A stretch of 64,000 nucleotides of DNA, taken from positions 1,922,001 through 1,986,000 of the forward strand of contig OZ243889.1 of NCBI GenBank assembly GCA_965213525.1, in the 5' to 3' direction. Shown here in pieces: positions 1-8,073 of the stretch. Each line of letters opens with the position of its first letter. Positions within the stretch are counted from its first letter, which is position 1. The translations under genes were made by a program, and so were the position numbers. Below the pieces are notes generated by a model, which was not told the DNA's origin, made no database searches, and saw only the letters and a list, made by a program, of their open reading frames with translations. Source of the DNA: G965213525 sp965213525. GTDB taxonomy: Bacteria; Actinomycetota; Acidimicrobiia; Acidimicrobiales; Poriferisodalaceae.

Positions 1-601
1 CGTTGAGGGCGGCACCGCCCATCGAGCCACGGAACGCCGCGCCGAAGGAGAACACCCCCCCGTCAGCGGCGACCAGCCAGTACCCGTTGCCGTCAGGGTC
101 GGGCACGATGCCGTTGACCGGCTGGTTGAGGTCCATGCCGCCGGTCGAGCCGTAGAAGGGTGCGGCACCGAGGGCGAAGACCCCACCGTCGGCGGCGACG
201 AGCCAGTACCCGTCACCCTCGGCGGTCACGACCGACTCGACGATCGGGGCGTTGAGCGCCAGCTCGGCGACGTCGCCGAGCTCGGGCGCCGCACCGAAGG
301 CCAGGGCGGCGCCGGCGTCGGTGAAGATCCAGTAGCCGTCACCGGTGGCGGTGGCGCTCATCGCCACCGCCCGCTGCCCGCCCAGCGCACCGACGGCGTC
401 GCCGAAGTCCTCGGCGCCGTTGGCCCGGACCCCGCCCTCGGCGTCGAGCACCCAGTAGCCCAGCCCGTCGGGGTCGAGCTCGATGTCGACCGCCGGTGCG
501 CGGACCACCGAGGCGGCCGGCGGCGCACCGGCCACGATCCCGGCGGCGACGACGCCGCACACGGCGAACCACACGAGCAGGGCGAGGCGTGGGCGTGGCA
601 C
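1..601 (-). CDS. Secreted GYW-repeat protein, N-terminal part (3' end off the window)
   Basis: This reading frame is open from a GTG at 601 to the left edge of the window, so only the first 200 codons are present. After a short basic start (VPRPR) comes a hydrophobic stretch of about 25 residues that looks like a signal peptide or anchor. The rest is a series of repeats of about 40-50 residues, each with a GYWxxxxxGGV core: GYWVLDAEGGV, GYWIFTDAGAA, GYWLVAADGGVFALG and GYWLVAADGGVFSFG. Such repeats are common in large secreted or surface proteins of Acidimicrobiia and are presumably propeller-like. I do not know a biochemical role for them. A TACGCT -10-like box lies a few bases before the GTG, fitting leaderless transcription. 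The start is inferred; the frame is well supported by the repeat pattern. Confidence 0.75.
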   Translation of the reverse strand, partial: MPRPRLALLVWFAVCGVVAAGIVAGAPPAASVVRAPAVDIELDPDGLGYWVLDAEGGVRANGAEDFGDAVGALGGQRAVAMSATATGDGYWIFTDAGAALAFGAAPELGDVAELALNAPIVESVVTAEGDGYWLVAADGGVFALGAAPFYGSTGGMDLNQPVNGIVPDPDGNGYWLVAADGGVFSFGAAFRGSMGGAALN

Positions 602-690
602 GCCGCCGAGCGTAGGTGCGTCGCTTCGCCGGCGCCGTCCTGGGTCTGCACGACGTGGAGGCGAGCATCAGCCCGTCGCCTCGGCGGGCC

Positions 691-1542
691 TCAGCGAGTG
701 TCGACACGATCGCTGAGCGTGATCCACGAGACCGTGGTGAGCACCCCGATCACGACGAGCACCACGAGGTGCGGAGCGATCGACGACCCGACCCCCAGCC
801 ACGGGAGCTGGATCGCCTTGACGACGTGGGTCGTCGGGACCAGTTCGGCCACGGTCCGCATGATCGACGGCATCACGCTGGGGGGAGGTCCTGCTCCGCC
901 CAGCAGGAACGACGGGAAGAACAGGGCGAGCCCGACGGCCTGGGCCGCCCGGGCGCTGGGGAGCACCGTCCCCAGCAGGATCCCCGTGTTGATCGACGCC
1001 CAGACGCCGAGTGCCACCGCCACGACGGTCATCGCGACGTCATCGACCGGAGGCACCCCGAACGCCACGTGCGCGGTCGCAAGCAGCGCGACGACAGCGG
1101 CCGCCGTGAGCGCCGTGGCGACGACGATCCATGCGACCGGCAGCGCCCACGGCGCGAAGCTCGACGCCCGGAACCGGCGCATGACGCCCCGTTCGCGATA
1201 CGACGCGAGGTGCACCGGCAGCATGACCAGGCCGACGGCGGCGAGGACGACGCCGATGTACGCCGCGATGTAGTAGGCGGAGGGATCCACGCCGCCGAAC
1301 GCCAGATCGCCAGGCTCGAAGCTGGAGCCGATGATCAACACGGTCAAGACCGGGAAGGCGAAGACGAAGACCAGTCCGATCGGTTCCCGGACGAACAGCT
1401 TGGCTTCGGTGGCGATGAGGCGGCCGACGGCGCGGGTGGCGCTGCGCCTCGTCGGCGGAGGTGTCGCCGAGCGCGACGTCGGCGGAGGTGTCGCCGAGCG
1501 CGACGTCGGCGGAGGTGTCGCCGAGGGCGACGTCGCCGTCAT
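691..1542 (-). CDS. ABC-2 type transporter permease
   Basis: This 283-residue membrane protein has an N-terminal tail of about 40 residues rich in Ser, Ala, Thr and Pro, then about six hydrophobic segments (for example LVFVFAFPVLTVLIIGSSF near residue 60). The layout is that of ABC-2 family permeases, which pair with a single-domain ATPase to export drugs, lipids or polysaccharides across the cytoplasmic membrane. The start is the ATG at 1542, whose ATGA overlaps the stop of the upstream ATPase gene, so the two are translationally coupled. The tail is partly encoded by a 27-bp in-frame tandem repeat. The cluster also holds a two-component system, suggesting induction by a membrane or antibiotic signal. 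The substrate cannot be deduced. Confidence 0.85.
   Translation of the reverse strand: MTATSPSATPPPTSRSATPPPTSRSATPPPTRRSATRAVGRLIATEAKLFVREPIGLVFVFAFPVLTVLIIGSSFEPGDLAFGGVDPSAYYIAAYIGVVLAAVGLVMLPVHLASYRERGVMRRFRASSFAPWALPVAWIVVATALTAAAVVALLATAHVAFGVPPVDDVAMTVVAVALGVWASINTGILLGTVLPSARAAQAVGLALFFPSFLLGGAGPPPSVMPSIMRTVAELVPTTHVVKAIQLPWLGVGSSIAPHLVVLVVIGVLTTVSWITLSDRVDTR
1451..1531. repeat. 27-bp tandem repeat, 3 copies, in frame
   Basis: Three head-to-tail copies start at 1451, 1478 and 1505. They are nearly identical, the third differing by one visible base. The period is a multiple of three and encodes a nine-residue Ser/Ala/Thr/Pro-rich unit in the cytoplasmic N-terminal tail of the ABC-2 permease. 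Copy number may vary between strains without breaking the frame. Confidence 0.9.
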
Positions 1543-2498
1543 CGGTTCATCCCCATCAGGTTGACGAGGGCTTCGTCGAGGGTGGGATGCGCGACGCGGA
1601 GGTCCTCGGGGCCCTTCCCGGCTGCGAGCGTCGCTGCGCACACGGGTGCGATCATCGGCGAGGTTCCGAACACGGTGATCAGTCCGGCGTCGTCGTCGAT
1701 CCGCTGCACGCACCTCATCCGCGCCACGCGATCGCGATCGAACCCCGGGAGCGGGGTGAAGGAGACCGAGGTGAGCGATGCGTGACGGTCGGTGAGCTCC
1801 TGCGGTGTCCCCGAATCGACGATGCGCCCGTGATCCATGACGGCGACACGGTCACAAAGCTCGTCGATCTCCTCGGCGAGGTGGCTGACCAGGACGACGG
1901 TGGCGCCACGGTCTCGAACCTCTCGGATCACCTGCCAGACGCTGCGCCGAGCCGGCGGATCGAGACCATGGGTCAGTTCGTCGAGGAACACGACCTGGGG
2001 TTCGTTGAGCAGCGCCAGGGCGATGAACAGGCGTTGGCGTTGCCCCCCGGAGAGGTCGGCGAAGCTCGTGTCGGCCTGCGCTGCCAGGCCCCACCGCTCG
2101 AGGTGGGCAGCGGCGTCACCGGCTCGCGAGTGGTCGAACAGCGCCACGGCCTCACCGGCGCGGAGGTGATCGGGCAGCGACGAGTGCTGCAGCTGGCTGC
2201 CGATCGAGCGTCGCAACCGGGCGTGGTCTGCGATCGGGTCGAGGCCCAGCAGGCGGATCGACCCGGCGTCGGGTCTGCGGAGCCCCTGCAGGCACTCGAC
2301 GGTGGTCGACTTCCCGGCGCCGTTGGCGCCGAGCAACCCGAAGATCTCGCCAGAGCCGACCGAGAAGCTCACGTCGTCGACGACCGGGCGTCCGGCGTAG
2401 GACTTGGTGAGCGCCTCGACGACGATGACGGGATCGGTGGAGGGTGAGGCGCCAGCAGGCGCAAGGGGCGGGTGCAGGTCGAGCTGCGGTGTGGTCAC
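1539..2498 (-). CDS. ABC transporter ATP-binding protein (drug-export type)
   Basis: This 319-residue ATPase energises the neighbouring ABC-2 permease. The nucleotide-binding domain shows Walker A GANGAGKST, signature LSGGQRQRL, Walker B VVFLDELTHGLDP and the switch histidine in LVSHLAEE. The usual DEPTTGLDP is here DELTHGLDP, a mild deviation. A C-terminal extension of about 80 residues after the switch His is typical of the DrrA/CcmA-like export group. The GTG start at 2498 follows a Pro/Ala-rich lead of about 20 residues. The gene lies directly downstream of the response regulator on the same strand, and its stop overlaps the permease start by ATGA, so regulator, ATPase and permease probably form one operon. 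Confidence 0.9.
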   Translation of the reverse strand: MTTPQLDLHPPLAPAGASPSTDPVIVVEALTKSYAGRPVVDDVSFSVGSGEIFGLLGANGAGKSTTVECLQGLRRPDAGSIRLLGLDPIADHARLRRSIGSQLQHSSLPDHLRAGEAVALFDHSRAGDAAAHLERWGLAAQADTSFADLSGGQRQRLFIALALLNEPQVVFLDELTHGLDPPARRSVWQVIREVRDRGATVVLVSHLAEEIDELCDRVAVMDHGRIVDSGTPQELTDRHASLTSVSFTPLPGFDRDRVARMRCVQRIDDDAGLITVFGTSPMIAPVCAATLAAGKGPEDLRVAHPTLDEALVNLMGMNR

Positions 2499-2537
2499 GG
2501 CAACAGCGTGAGCGCACTGGCGCCCGTGGGCATCGGC

Positions 2538-3227
2538 CTACCGTCGACGCGGTTCCTCGTCCCCTGGGAGGGGGCCGGCGGCGACGATCGCATGGTCGTA
2601 GGCGAACACGATCGCCGCAGCTCGGTCGCGCACCCCGAGCTTGGAGAAGATCGCCCCGACGTGGCTCTTGACCGTCGCCTCGCTCACGATCAACGCGTGG
2701 GCGATCTCGTGGTTGGTGGCGCCTCGTGCCATCAGACGAAGCACATCGTGCTCCCGCCCGGTCAGGCGGGCGACGCTGGTCGTCCGTGCCAGCGCGCTGG
2801 TCCCGGCGCGGCGGAGCACCTCGAGGACGCGCGGCGTGACCCTCGGGTCCAGCCACGCGCCACCAGCGGCCACCGCACGCGCCGCGGCGAGGAGATCCTC
2901 GGCGGGCGCGTCCTTGAGGACGTAGCCCGCAGCGCCGGCGTCGAGTGCACCCCAGAGCGCGTCGTCGTCGTCGAACGTCGTCAGGATCAACACCGGAGCG
3001 GCGTCCGGATGCTGCGAACGCAGCTCGCGCGTCGCCGCGACGCCGTCGAGGCGTTGCATCCGAACGTCCATCAATACCAGATCGGGGCCGAGGGCTGCGG
3101 CTGCGGCCACGACCTCGTCACCGTCAGAGCACTCGCCGACGACGTCGAAGCCGTCGACGGGCGAGAGGATGCGCATCACCCCTGCGCGCACGACCGGCTG
3201 ATCGTCGACGATCAGCACCCGGATCAC
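2538..3227 (-). CDS. NarL/LuxR-type response regulator
   Basis: This is a 229-residue cytoplasmic response regulator. The receiver domain begins at the GTG (MIRVLIVDDQ), has the acidic pair Asp8/Asp9, the phospho-acceptor Asp54 in LVLMDVRM, and the conserved Thr and Lys in LTTFDD and YVLKDA. A LuxR-type helix-turn-helix follows (LTGREHDVLRLMARG ... VSEATVKSHV). The start at 3227 overlaps the stop of the histidine kinase gene by GTGA, so the two are co-translated. The most likely targets are the ABC exporter genes immediately downstream, as in many actinobacterial HK-RR-ABC cassettes. That link is inferred from position. Confidence 0.92.
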   Translation of the reverse strand: MIRVLIVDDQPVVRAGVMRILSPVDGFDVVGECSDGDEVVAAAAALGPDLVLMDVRMQRLDGVAATRELRSQHPDAAPVLILTTFDDDDALWGALDAGAAGYVLKDAPAEDLLAAARAVAAGGAWLDPRVTPRVLEVLRRAGTSALARTTSVARLTGREHDVLRLMARGATNHEIAHALIVSEATVKSHVGAIFSKLGVRDRAAAIVFAYDHAIVAAGPLPGDEEPRRR

Positions 3228-4402
3228 GACCGACCCGGCCGGCTCGAGTCGCCGGCGCCGGCGAGCGGAAGGGTCGCATCGACCCGCCACCCGTCTGCGG
3301 ACGGCCCGGCTGACACGCCACCGCCCAGCGATCGGGCGCGTTCGCTCATGCCGATCAGGCCGTAACCATCCCGCAGCGCCCCATCCGAGCGAGCGGGCCC
3401 GGCGGGCCGGCCGTGGTCGGAGATCTCGAGGCGCACGGCGCCCTCGTCGACCACGGCGAGGAGCTCGACCCGGTTGGTCGCAGCGTGGCGTGCGACGTTC
3501 GCCAGCGCCTCACGAACGATGCGGTGGATCGCCAGACCGATCGCACCGTGGACCTCGGCCAGCGCCGGATCGATCGTCGCGTCCACGCTCAGACCGGTTC
3601 GGCGGTAGTCCTCGACGAGGTCCACGAGCCGGTCGGGCTCGGGGAGTGACGGGTCGACGCCGCTCTCGCTCGTGCGGAGGGTCTCCACGGTGGTGCGGAT
3701 CTGATCCATGCTCGCCCGACCCACCGCTTCTGCTTCCAACAGGGCACGTTCGGCTTCCTTGGGGTCCCGGCCCAGGACGTGGCGGGCGCCGGTCACGTGC
3801 AACATCACCGCCGCCAGCGTGTGTCCGGCCACGTCGTGCAGCTCACGGGCGATCCGTCGCCGCTCGTCGGCCACAGCCTGGTCGACCAGCGCCTCACGGG
3901 CAGCTTCGAGCTCAGCGACGAGCCGGTCACGGCGCCACAAGGTGCGGCCGATGGCGAACAGCAACACGTTGGCAGCAGACCACGGCAGCCAAGAGAACCC
4001 ACCGTCACTCGCCAGCGACGCGCCCAGGATCGCGACGCAACAGCCGGCGACGATCAGCGCCGAGCGCAGCGCCGACCCGAGGAACCACGAGGAGTAGAGG
4101 CACGCCGTGCCGACGAGGAACAGCGACAGCTCCAGATGGCCCTGGTGTCCGACGGCGAGGCACACCGGAACCGCCACAGCAGCGACGAGCGGTTCACCGG
4201 GGACCCAGCCGAGCACCGCCATCGACACGAGCACCACGCCTGCGCCGATCAGCGCCACGAGGTCGATGGCGGTGCCCGGTTCCATCCACTGCGCCGCCAC
4301 GACGGTGCCGAACGCGATGCACGCCAGCAACGGCGCCTCGCTGCGTTCCACGGGTCGGCCCCGGCGCCCGACGTCGACGCGCGCCGCCTCGACCAACCTC
4401 AC
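3224..4402 (-). CDS. Sensor histidine kinase, NarL-partner type (HisKA_3)
   Basis: This 392-residue membrane kinase has about five hydrophobic segments in residues 25-155. They are followed by a short coiled linker, the H-box RRRIARELHDVAGH with phospho-acceptor His189, and an HATPase domain containing the N-box-like REALANVARHA and a late glycine box (DGYGLIGMSERA). It would autophosphorylate and pass phosphate to the response regulator encoded with a 4-bp overlap downstream. There is no large extracellular sensor domain, so it probably senses the membrane itself. The GTG start is preferred because a TACGGT -10 box ends six bases upstream, matching the leaderless pattern seen across the window. 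The open frame continues upstream, so a longer product is formally possible. Confidence 0.88.
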   Translation of the reverse strand: MRLVEAARVDVGRRGRPVERSEAPLLACIAFGTVVAAQWMEPGTAIDLVALIGAGVVLVSMAVLGWVPGEPLVAAVAVPVCLAVGHQGHLELSLFLVGTACLYSSWFLGSALRSALIVAGCCVAILGASLASDGGFSWLPWSAANVLLFAIGRTLWRRDRLVAELEAAREALVDQAVADERRRIARELHDVAGHTLAAVMLHVTGARHVLGRDPKEAERALLEAEAVGRASMDQIRTTVETLRTSESGVDPSLPEPDRLVDLVEDYRRTGLSVDATIDPALAEVHGAIGLAIHRIVREALANVARHAATNRVELLAVVDEGAVRLEISDHGRPAGPARSDGALRDGYGLIGMSERARSLGGGVSAGPSADGWRVDATLPLAGAGDSSRPGRS

Positions 4403-4408
4403 CGCCGC

Positions 4409-4414
4409 ACCGTA
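4409..4414 (-). promoter_or_regulatory. -10-like box of the kinase operon
   Basis: TACGGT on the minus strand ends six bases before the GTG at 4402. Transcription would begin at or next to the start codon, giving a leaderless mRNA. Confidence 0.45.
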
Positions 4415-4636
4415 GGTCGCTGCCCCCGGGGCGGTCCTCCGACCACGGGCGGTGCGCCATCCCCCCGTGGTCGCAGTCGCAGGAGCACGGCCAGGTGGGG
4501 TCTCTGAGCGCCACCGGCTCGGTCGGCGTCGCGGACGGGGAAGGGGGACGTGGTGGGCCGGCTCGACCGGCGCCGGGCCGAACGGCGAGCATGGGCGGGT
4601 GCGACGCCCCCACCCCCTGTCTCGTCCGGGCTCCCG

Positions 4637-5668
4637 GTGACCCAGCTCGGGCTGTTGAGCCTCGGTGATCTGTTGACCGACCCGGTCACCGGCGTGCGCC
4701 GCAGCGAGGCCGAGCGCCACCGCAGCATCGTCGACCAGGCGGTGCGGGCCGAGGAGGTCGGCTTCGACGCCGTGCACCTGGGCGAGCACCACACCAGCGA
4801 CTACGTGCTGTCCTCCCCCGCTGTGGTGCTGGCCGCCATCGCCGAGCGCACCGAACGCATCACCCTGTCCACCGCGGTCACCGTGATGCCCACGCTCGAC
4901 CCGGTGCGCGTGGCCGAGGACTTCGCCACCCTCGACGTGCTCTCGGGCGGCCGGGCCGAGATCGTCGCCGGGCGGGGCAGCTACTTCGCCAAGACCTTCG
5001 GGGTGTTCGGGCGCGACCCAGCCGACTCGCGGACGCTGTTCGACGAGAACGTCGAGCTGCTCGACCGGCTGCTGCACGACGAACGGGTCACCTGGTCAGG
5101 CGGGCACCGCGCACCGCTGGAGGCCGTCACCACCCGCCCGCGCCCGGTGCAACAGGTGACGATCTGGATCGGGGGCGGCGGGTCATCGGCGTCGGTGGAG
5201 CTGGCCGCCCGCCTCGAGATGCCGCTGATGCTGCCCTCGGTGTTCGCGTCGCCCGAGGCCTTCGTGCCGGTCGTCGAGCACTACCGGGCCTGCTGGGCGG
5301 CCGCCGGTCACCCCGGCCCGGCCGTCGTCGGCGCCTGCTGTCACGCCCACGTCGCGCCGACGACCGCAGTCGCCCGCGACCGCTTCGGCGTCTGGTACCG
5401 CCACTACTGGGACTTCGTGCAAGACCTGGTCGCCGAGTTCACCCCCGGTGCGCCCCGCCTGCCCTTCGACGAGATCGCGCTGATGGACGGCGCCGGACCG
5501 TCGATCTGCGGCTCGCCGGCCGAGGTGGTCGAGCGCATCGGGCGATGGAACGAGTTGCTCGGCCTCGACCGGCACCTGTTCATGTTCGACCTGGGCGGCA
5601 TCGGCGACGCCGAGCTGTTCGCCACCCTCGACCTGTTCGGCGCCGAGGTCATCCCCCAGCTGCGCTGA
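4637..5668 (+). CDS. LLM-class flavin-dependent oxidoreductase (luciferase-like)
   Basis: This 343-residue protein has the bacterial luciferase-like fold: N-terminal TQLGLLSLGDL, then AVRAEEVGFDAVHLGEHH, the barrel segments ERITLSTAVTVMPTLDPVRVAEDFATLDVLSGGR and GRGSYFAKTFGVFG, and IWIGGGGSSASVELAARL. Family members are F420- or FMN-dependent oxidoreductases that use reduced cofactor on aldehydes, alkanes or secondary metabolites. The substrate here is unknown. The GTG at 4637 was chosen because it starts directly at the family N-terminus, although the open frame extends upstream to 4550. It is monocistronic and transcribed away from the kinase operon. Confidence 0.85.
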   Translation: MTQLGLLSLGDLLTDPVTGVRRSEAERHRSIVDQAVRAEEVGFDAVHLGEHHTSDYVLSSPAVVLAAIAERTERITLSTAVTVMPTLDPVRVAEDFATLDVLSGGRAEIVAGRGSYFAKTFGVFGRDPADSRTLFDENVELLDRLLHDERVTWSGGHRAPLEAVTTRPRPVQQVTIWIGGGGSSASVELAARLEMPLMLPSVFASPEAFVPVVEHYRACWAAAGHPGPAVVGACCHAHVAPTTAVARDRFGVWYRHYWDFVQDLVAEFTPGAPRLPFDEIALMDGAGPSICGSPAEVVERIGRWNELLGLDRHLFMFDLGGIGDAELFATLDLFGAEVIPQLR

Positions 5669-5725
5669 CCCTTCGGCTGCGGCGGCACACGAATCCATGC
5701 CGGGATCGCCGGCGCACAGGGCAGC

Positions 5726-6583
5726 TCACGGCTCGGTGACGAGCTCGCCCCGCACGCACGTGACCGTGGTGCCACCGACCCAGACGCGCCCGTCGTCGAC
5801 GTCGACGTGGACTCGACCGTCCCGGCCGAGACGGGTGCCCTGGCGGGCGACGTAGGGGGCCCGCACCCGGCCGTCGGCGAGCAGCCACTCGGCCATCGAG
5901 GCGTTGAGGCTGCCCGTCACGGGGTCCTCGACGGTGCGGCCCGCGACGTCGAAGAACGCCCGCACCTCGATGGCTTGGGCCGCACCGGCGGGGGCCGGGC
6001 CGGCCACGCCGACCTTGGCGTCGGCACCGGCGAGATCGGGATCGAGGGCGAGCACGGCCTCGGCCGAGCCCAGCCACAGCGCGCACCACCCCGGCCCGTT
6101 GTCGACCCAGGCGGCGTCGACGACGTCGGCGGGGTCGGCGCCGAGTGCCCGCCGGGCTCGCTCTCGCTCGTCGGGGTCGAGTGGGCCCGAGCGCACCAGC
6201 GGCGGTCCGGCGAAGGCCAACCCGTGCTCGCCGCGGCGGACCTCGACCGGACCGGCAGCGCACTCCTGCACGACCGTCGCTTCCTCGGCCGGTCGACCAC
6301 CGGCCTCGAGCCAGGCGTGGCACGTACCGAGCGTGGGATGCCCGGCGAAGGGCAGCTCCGCCGCCGGGGTGAAGATCCGCACGGCGTAGTCGGCCTCGGG
6401 CCTGGTCGGCCGGACCACGAACGTGGTCTCGGACAGGTTCGTCCACGCTGCGACACGCTGCATCTGTGCGGTGCTCAGCCCGTCACCGTCGAGGACCACG
6501 GCGACGGGGTTGCCCGCCAGGGACGTGGCGCCGAACACGTCGACCTGGTGCCACCGACGTCGACGATCCGATGCATCGGCCAC
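5726..6583 (-). CDS. PhzF family isomerase/epimerase
   Basis: This 285-residue protein has typical PhzF features: the opening HQVDVFGATSLAGNPVAVVLDG, the catalytic-region NLSETTFVV, FTPAAELPFAGHPTLGTCH, and near the end VEDPVTGSLNASMAEWLL. The fold consists of two related halves. The glutamate in LSETTFV corresponds to the general acid/base of PhzF, which isomerises a phenazine precursor. Most genomic homologues act on unknown small molecules, and there are no phenazine genes nearby. The GTG at 6583 is used; a second GTG two codons upstream (6589) is equally plausible. The gene is convergent with the LLM oxidoreductase and divergent from the ABC importer operon. Confidence 0.85.
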   Translation of the reverse strand: MADASDRRRRWHQVDVFGATSLAGNPVAVVLDGDGLSTAQMQRVAAWTNLSETTFVVRPTRPEADYAVRIFTPAAELPFAGHPTLGTCHAWLEAGGRPAEEATVVQECAAGPVEVRRGEHGLAFAGPPLVRSGPLDPDERERARRALGADPADVVDAAWVDNGPGWCALWLGSAEAVLALDPDLAGADAKVGVAGPAPAGAAQAIEVRAFFDVAGRTVEDPVTGSLNASMAEWLLADGRVRAPYVARQGTRLGRDGRVHVDVDDGRVWVGGTTVTCVRGELVTEP

Positions 6584-6676
6584 GGACACAGGATGACGCG
6601 GGTCGCCGACGTGGGCGTCACGGGTTCGGCCCACGGCGCGGGTTATGGTCCTGCGATCACGAGGGAGGAGCCGCAC

Positions 6677-8032
6677 ATGCGACTCGACGAGACAGGCGCG
6701 CCGTCGCGCCGGTGGATGGTGCTGGTGGTGGCGGTGCTGGCGCTCGCCGCCGGTGCCTGCGGTGACAGCGACGACGTCGACGCCGGCGACGTCGACATCG
6801 CGGCCGACGAGACGGCCGACGAGGCCCCCGACGACGACGAGGCCCCCGCCGAGGACGCCGCTCCCGCCGACGACGCGACCGACGACGGTGAGGCGTCCGC
6901 CCCGGCCGGCGCTGCTGAGGGCGACCCCATCCCGGTCGGGTTCGTGAACCTCGAGGGAGGCGCCATCTCCCTGCCCGAGATCCGCGTGGGGTTCGAAGAG
7001 GGCGTCGCCTACGTGAACGAAGAGCTCGGCGGCGTCAACGGACGACCTCTGGAGATCGTCCAGAGCTGCAACAGCGACGTGACGCCTGAATCGTCGGTGA
7101 ACTGCGCCAACCAGATGGTCGAGGCCGACGTGGCCGTCGTCTTCCAGGGCGTCGACGCCGCCGCCGACGCCGGACTGCCCATCTACCAGGACGCCGGCCT
7201 CGCCCAGATGATCGTCTTCGGCGTCAGCCCCGCGCTCAACGCTGCCGAGGGCGACGCCTTCGCCTTCATCTGGGCCACCGAGGAGGGCGTCGCCGCCTCC
7301 CTGCGGGCCCAACAGGAGCTCGGTGCCGACCGCGTCGTGCTCGGCCAGGCCGACACCCCCGCCGCCCGGGGCCTCGGCGAGAGCCTGATCCCCGACATCG
7401 CCGACGAGCTCGGCGTCGACGTCGAGATCGTGTACTACCCGCCGGAGGTCGACTGGGCGACGTTCGCCCAGACGATCCTGGCCAACGACCCCGAGGGCAT
7501 CACCTTCCCGGCCATCACCGACCAGGACTGCCTGGGCATGGTGCCGGCCATGAAGGCCGCCGGGTGGGACGGCCCGCTGCACGCCGGGTCGTGCAACATC
7601 ATGCTGTCGGTCCTCGACGGCGAGACCCTCGACGGTGTCGTGACCCACGCCGAGTACATCTGGCCCTCGATGGTCGACGAGAACACCCCCCAGTCGGTGC
7701 TCGACCAGATCGACGCCTACGAGCGCTACGTCGGTGCCGCCAACGAGGAGTACGTGGGCGGGTTCTCCACCCTGGGCTTCGCGCTGGCGGTCTTCGGCGC
7801 CGAGGCCCTCGACGACATCGACGGCGAGATCACCGCCGAGAGCGTGCGGGCGGGACTGCCGAACGCCGAAGGCACGGTGTTCTTCTCGGAGGTGCCCTTC
7901 GATTGCAGCGGCGACGCCTGGCCTGGCACCTCGTCATGTCGTGGGGGGATGATCTTCACCGAGATCAACGCCGACGCCACCCGCACCGAGTTCCCGTGGT
8001 CGCCGGTCGACGTCGCTGACCTGCGCCCGTGA
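6677..8032 (+). CDS. ABC importer substrate-binding lipoprotein (branched-chain amino acid/amide family)
   Basis: This 451-residue secreted lipoprotein begins with MRLDETGAPSRRWMVLVVAV and a lipobox LAAGAC, which predicts diacylglyceryl anchoring. Next is a highly acidic Asp/Glu/Ala linker of about 60 residues, then a type I periplasmic-binding fold starting at IPVGFVNLEGGAISLPEIR. It would capture a ligand (branched-chain amino acid, urea/amide or similar) and deliver it to the fused permease encoded 41 bp downstream. A strong ribosome binding site (GGGAGGAG) lies eight bases before the ATG, with a TATGGT -10-like box further up. The extreme acidic linker presumably spans the envelope. The exact ligand is not deducible. 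Confidence 0.88.
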   Translation: MRLDETGAPSRRWMVLVVAVLALAAGACGDSDDVDAGDVDIAADETADEAPDDDEAPAEDAAPADDATDDGEASAPAGAAEGDPIPVGFVNLEGGAISLPEIRVGFEEGVAYVNEELGGVNGRPLEIVQSCNSDVTPESSVNCANQMVEADVAVVFQGVDAAADAGLPIYQDAGLAQMIVFGVSPALNAAEGDAFAFIWATEEGVAASLRAQQELGADRVVLGQADTPAARGLGESLIPDIADELGVDVEIVYYPPEVDWATFAQTILANDPEGITFPAITDQDCLGMVPAMKAAGWDGPLHAGSCNIMLSVLDGETLDGVVTHAEYIWPSMVDENTPQSVLDQIDAYERYVGAANEEYVGGFSTLGFALAVFGAEALDDIDGEITAESVRAGLPNAEGTVFFSEVPFDCSGDAWPGTSSCRGGMIFTEINADATRTEFPWSPVDVADLRP

Positions 8033-8073
8033 CCGGGCCCCGCACCCGGGCGGCTGGCACCGGCGGCTGAGCG

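Noticed and set aside
4403..5077. Extended N-terminus of the histidine kinase
   Set aside because: It is antisense to the LLM oxidoreductase and not family-like; the GTG at 4402 fits the kinase's first membrane segment.
5807..6676. Plus-strand frame extending the substrate-binding protein upstream
   Set aside because: It is antisense to phzF; the lipoprotein signal, ribosome binding site and ATG at 6677 define the real start.
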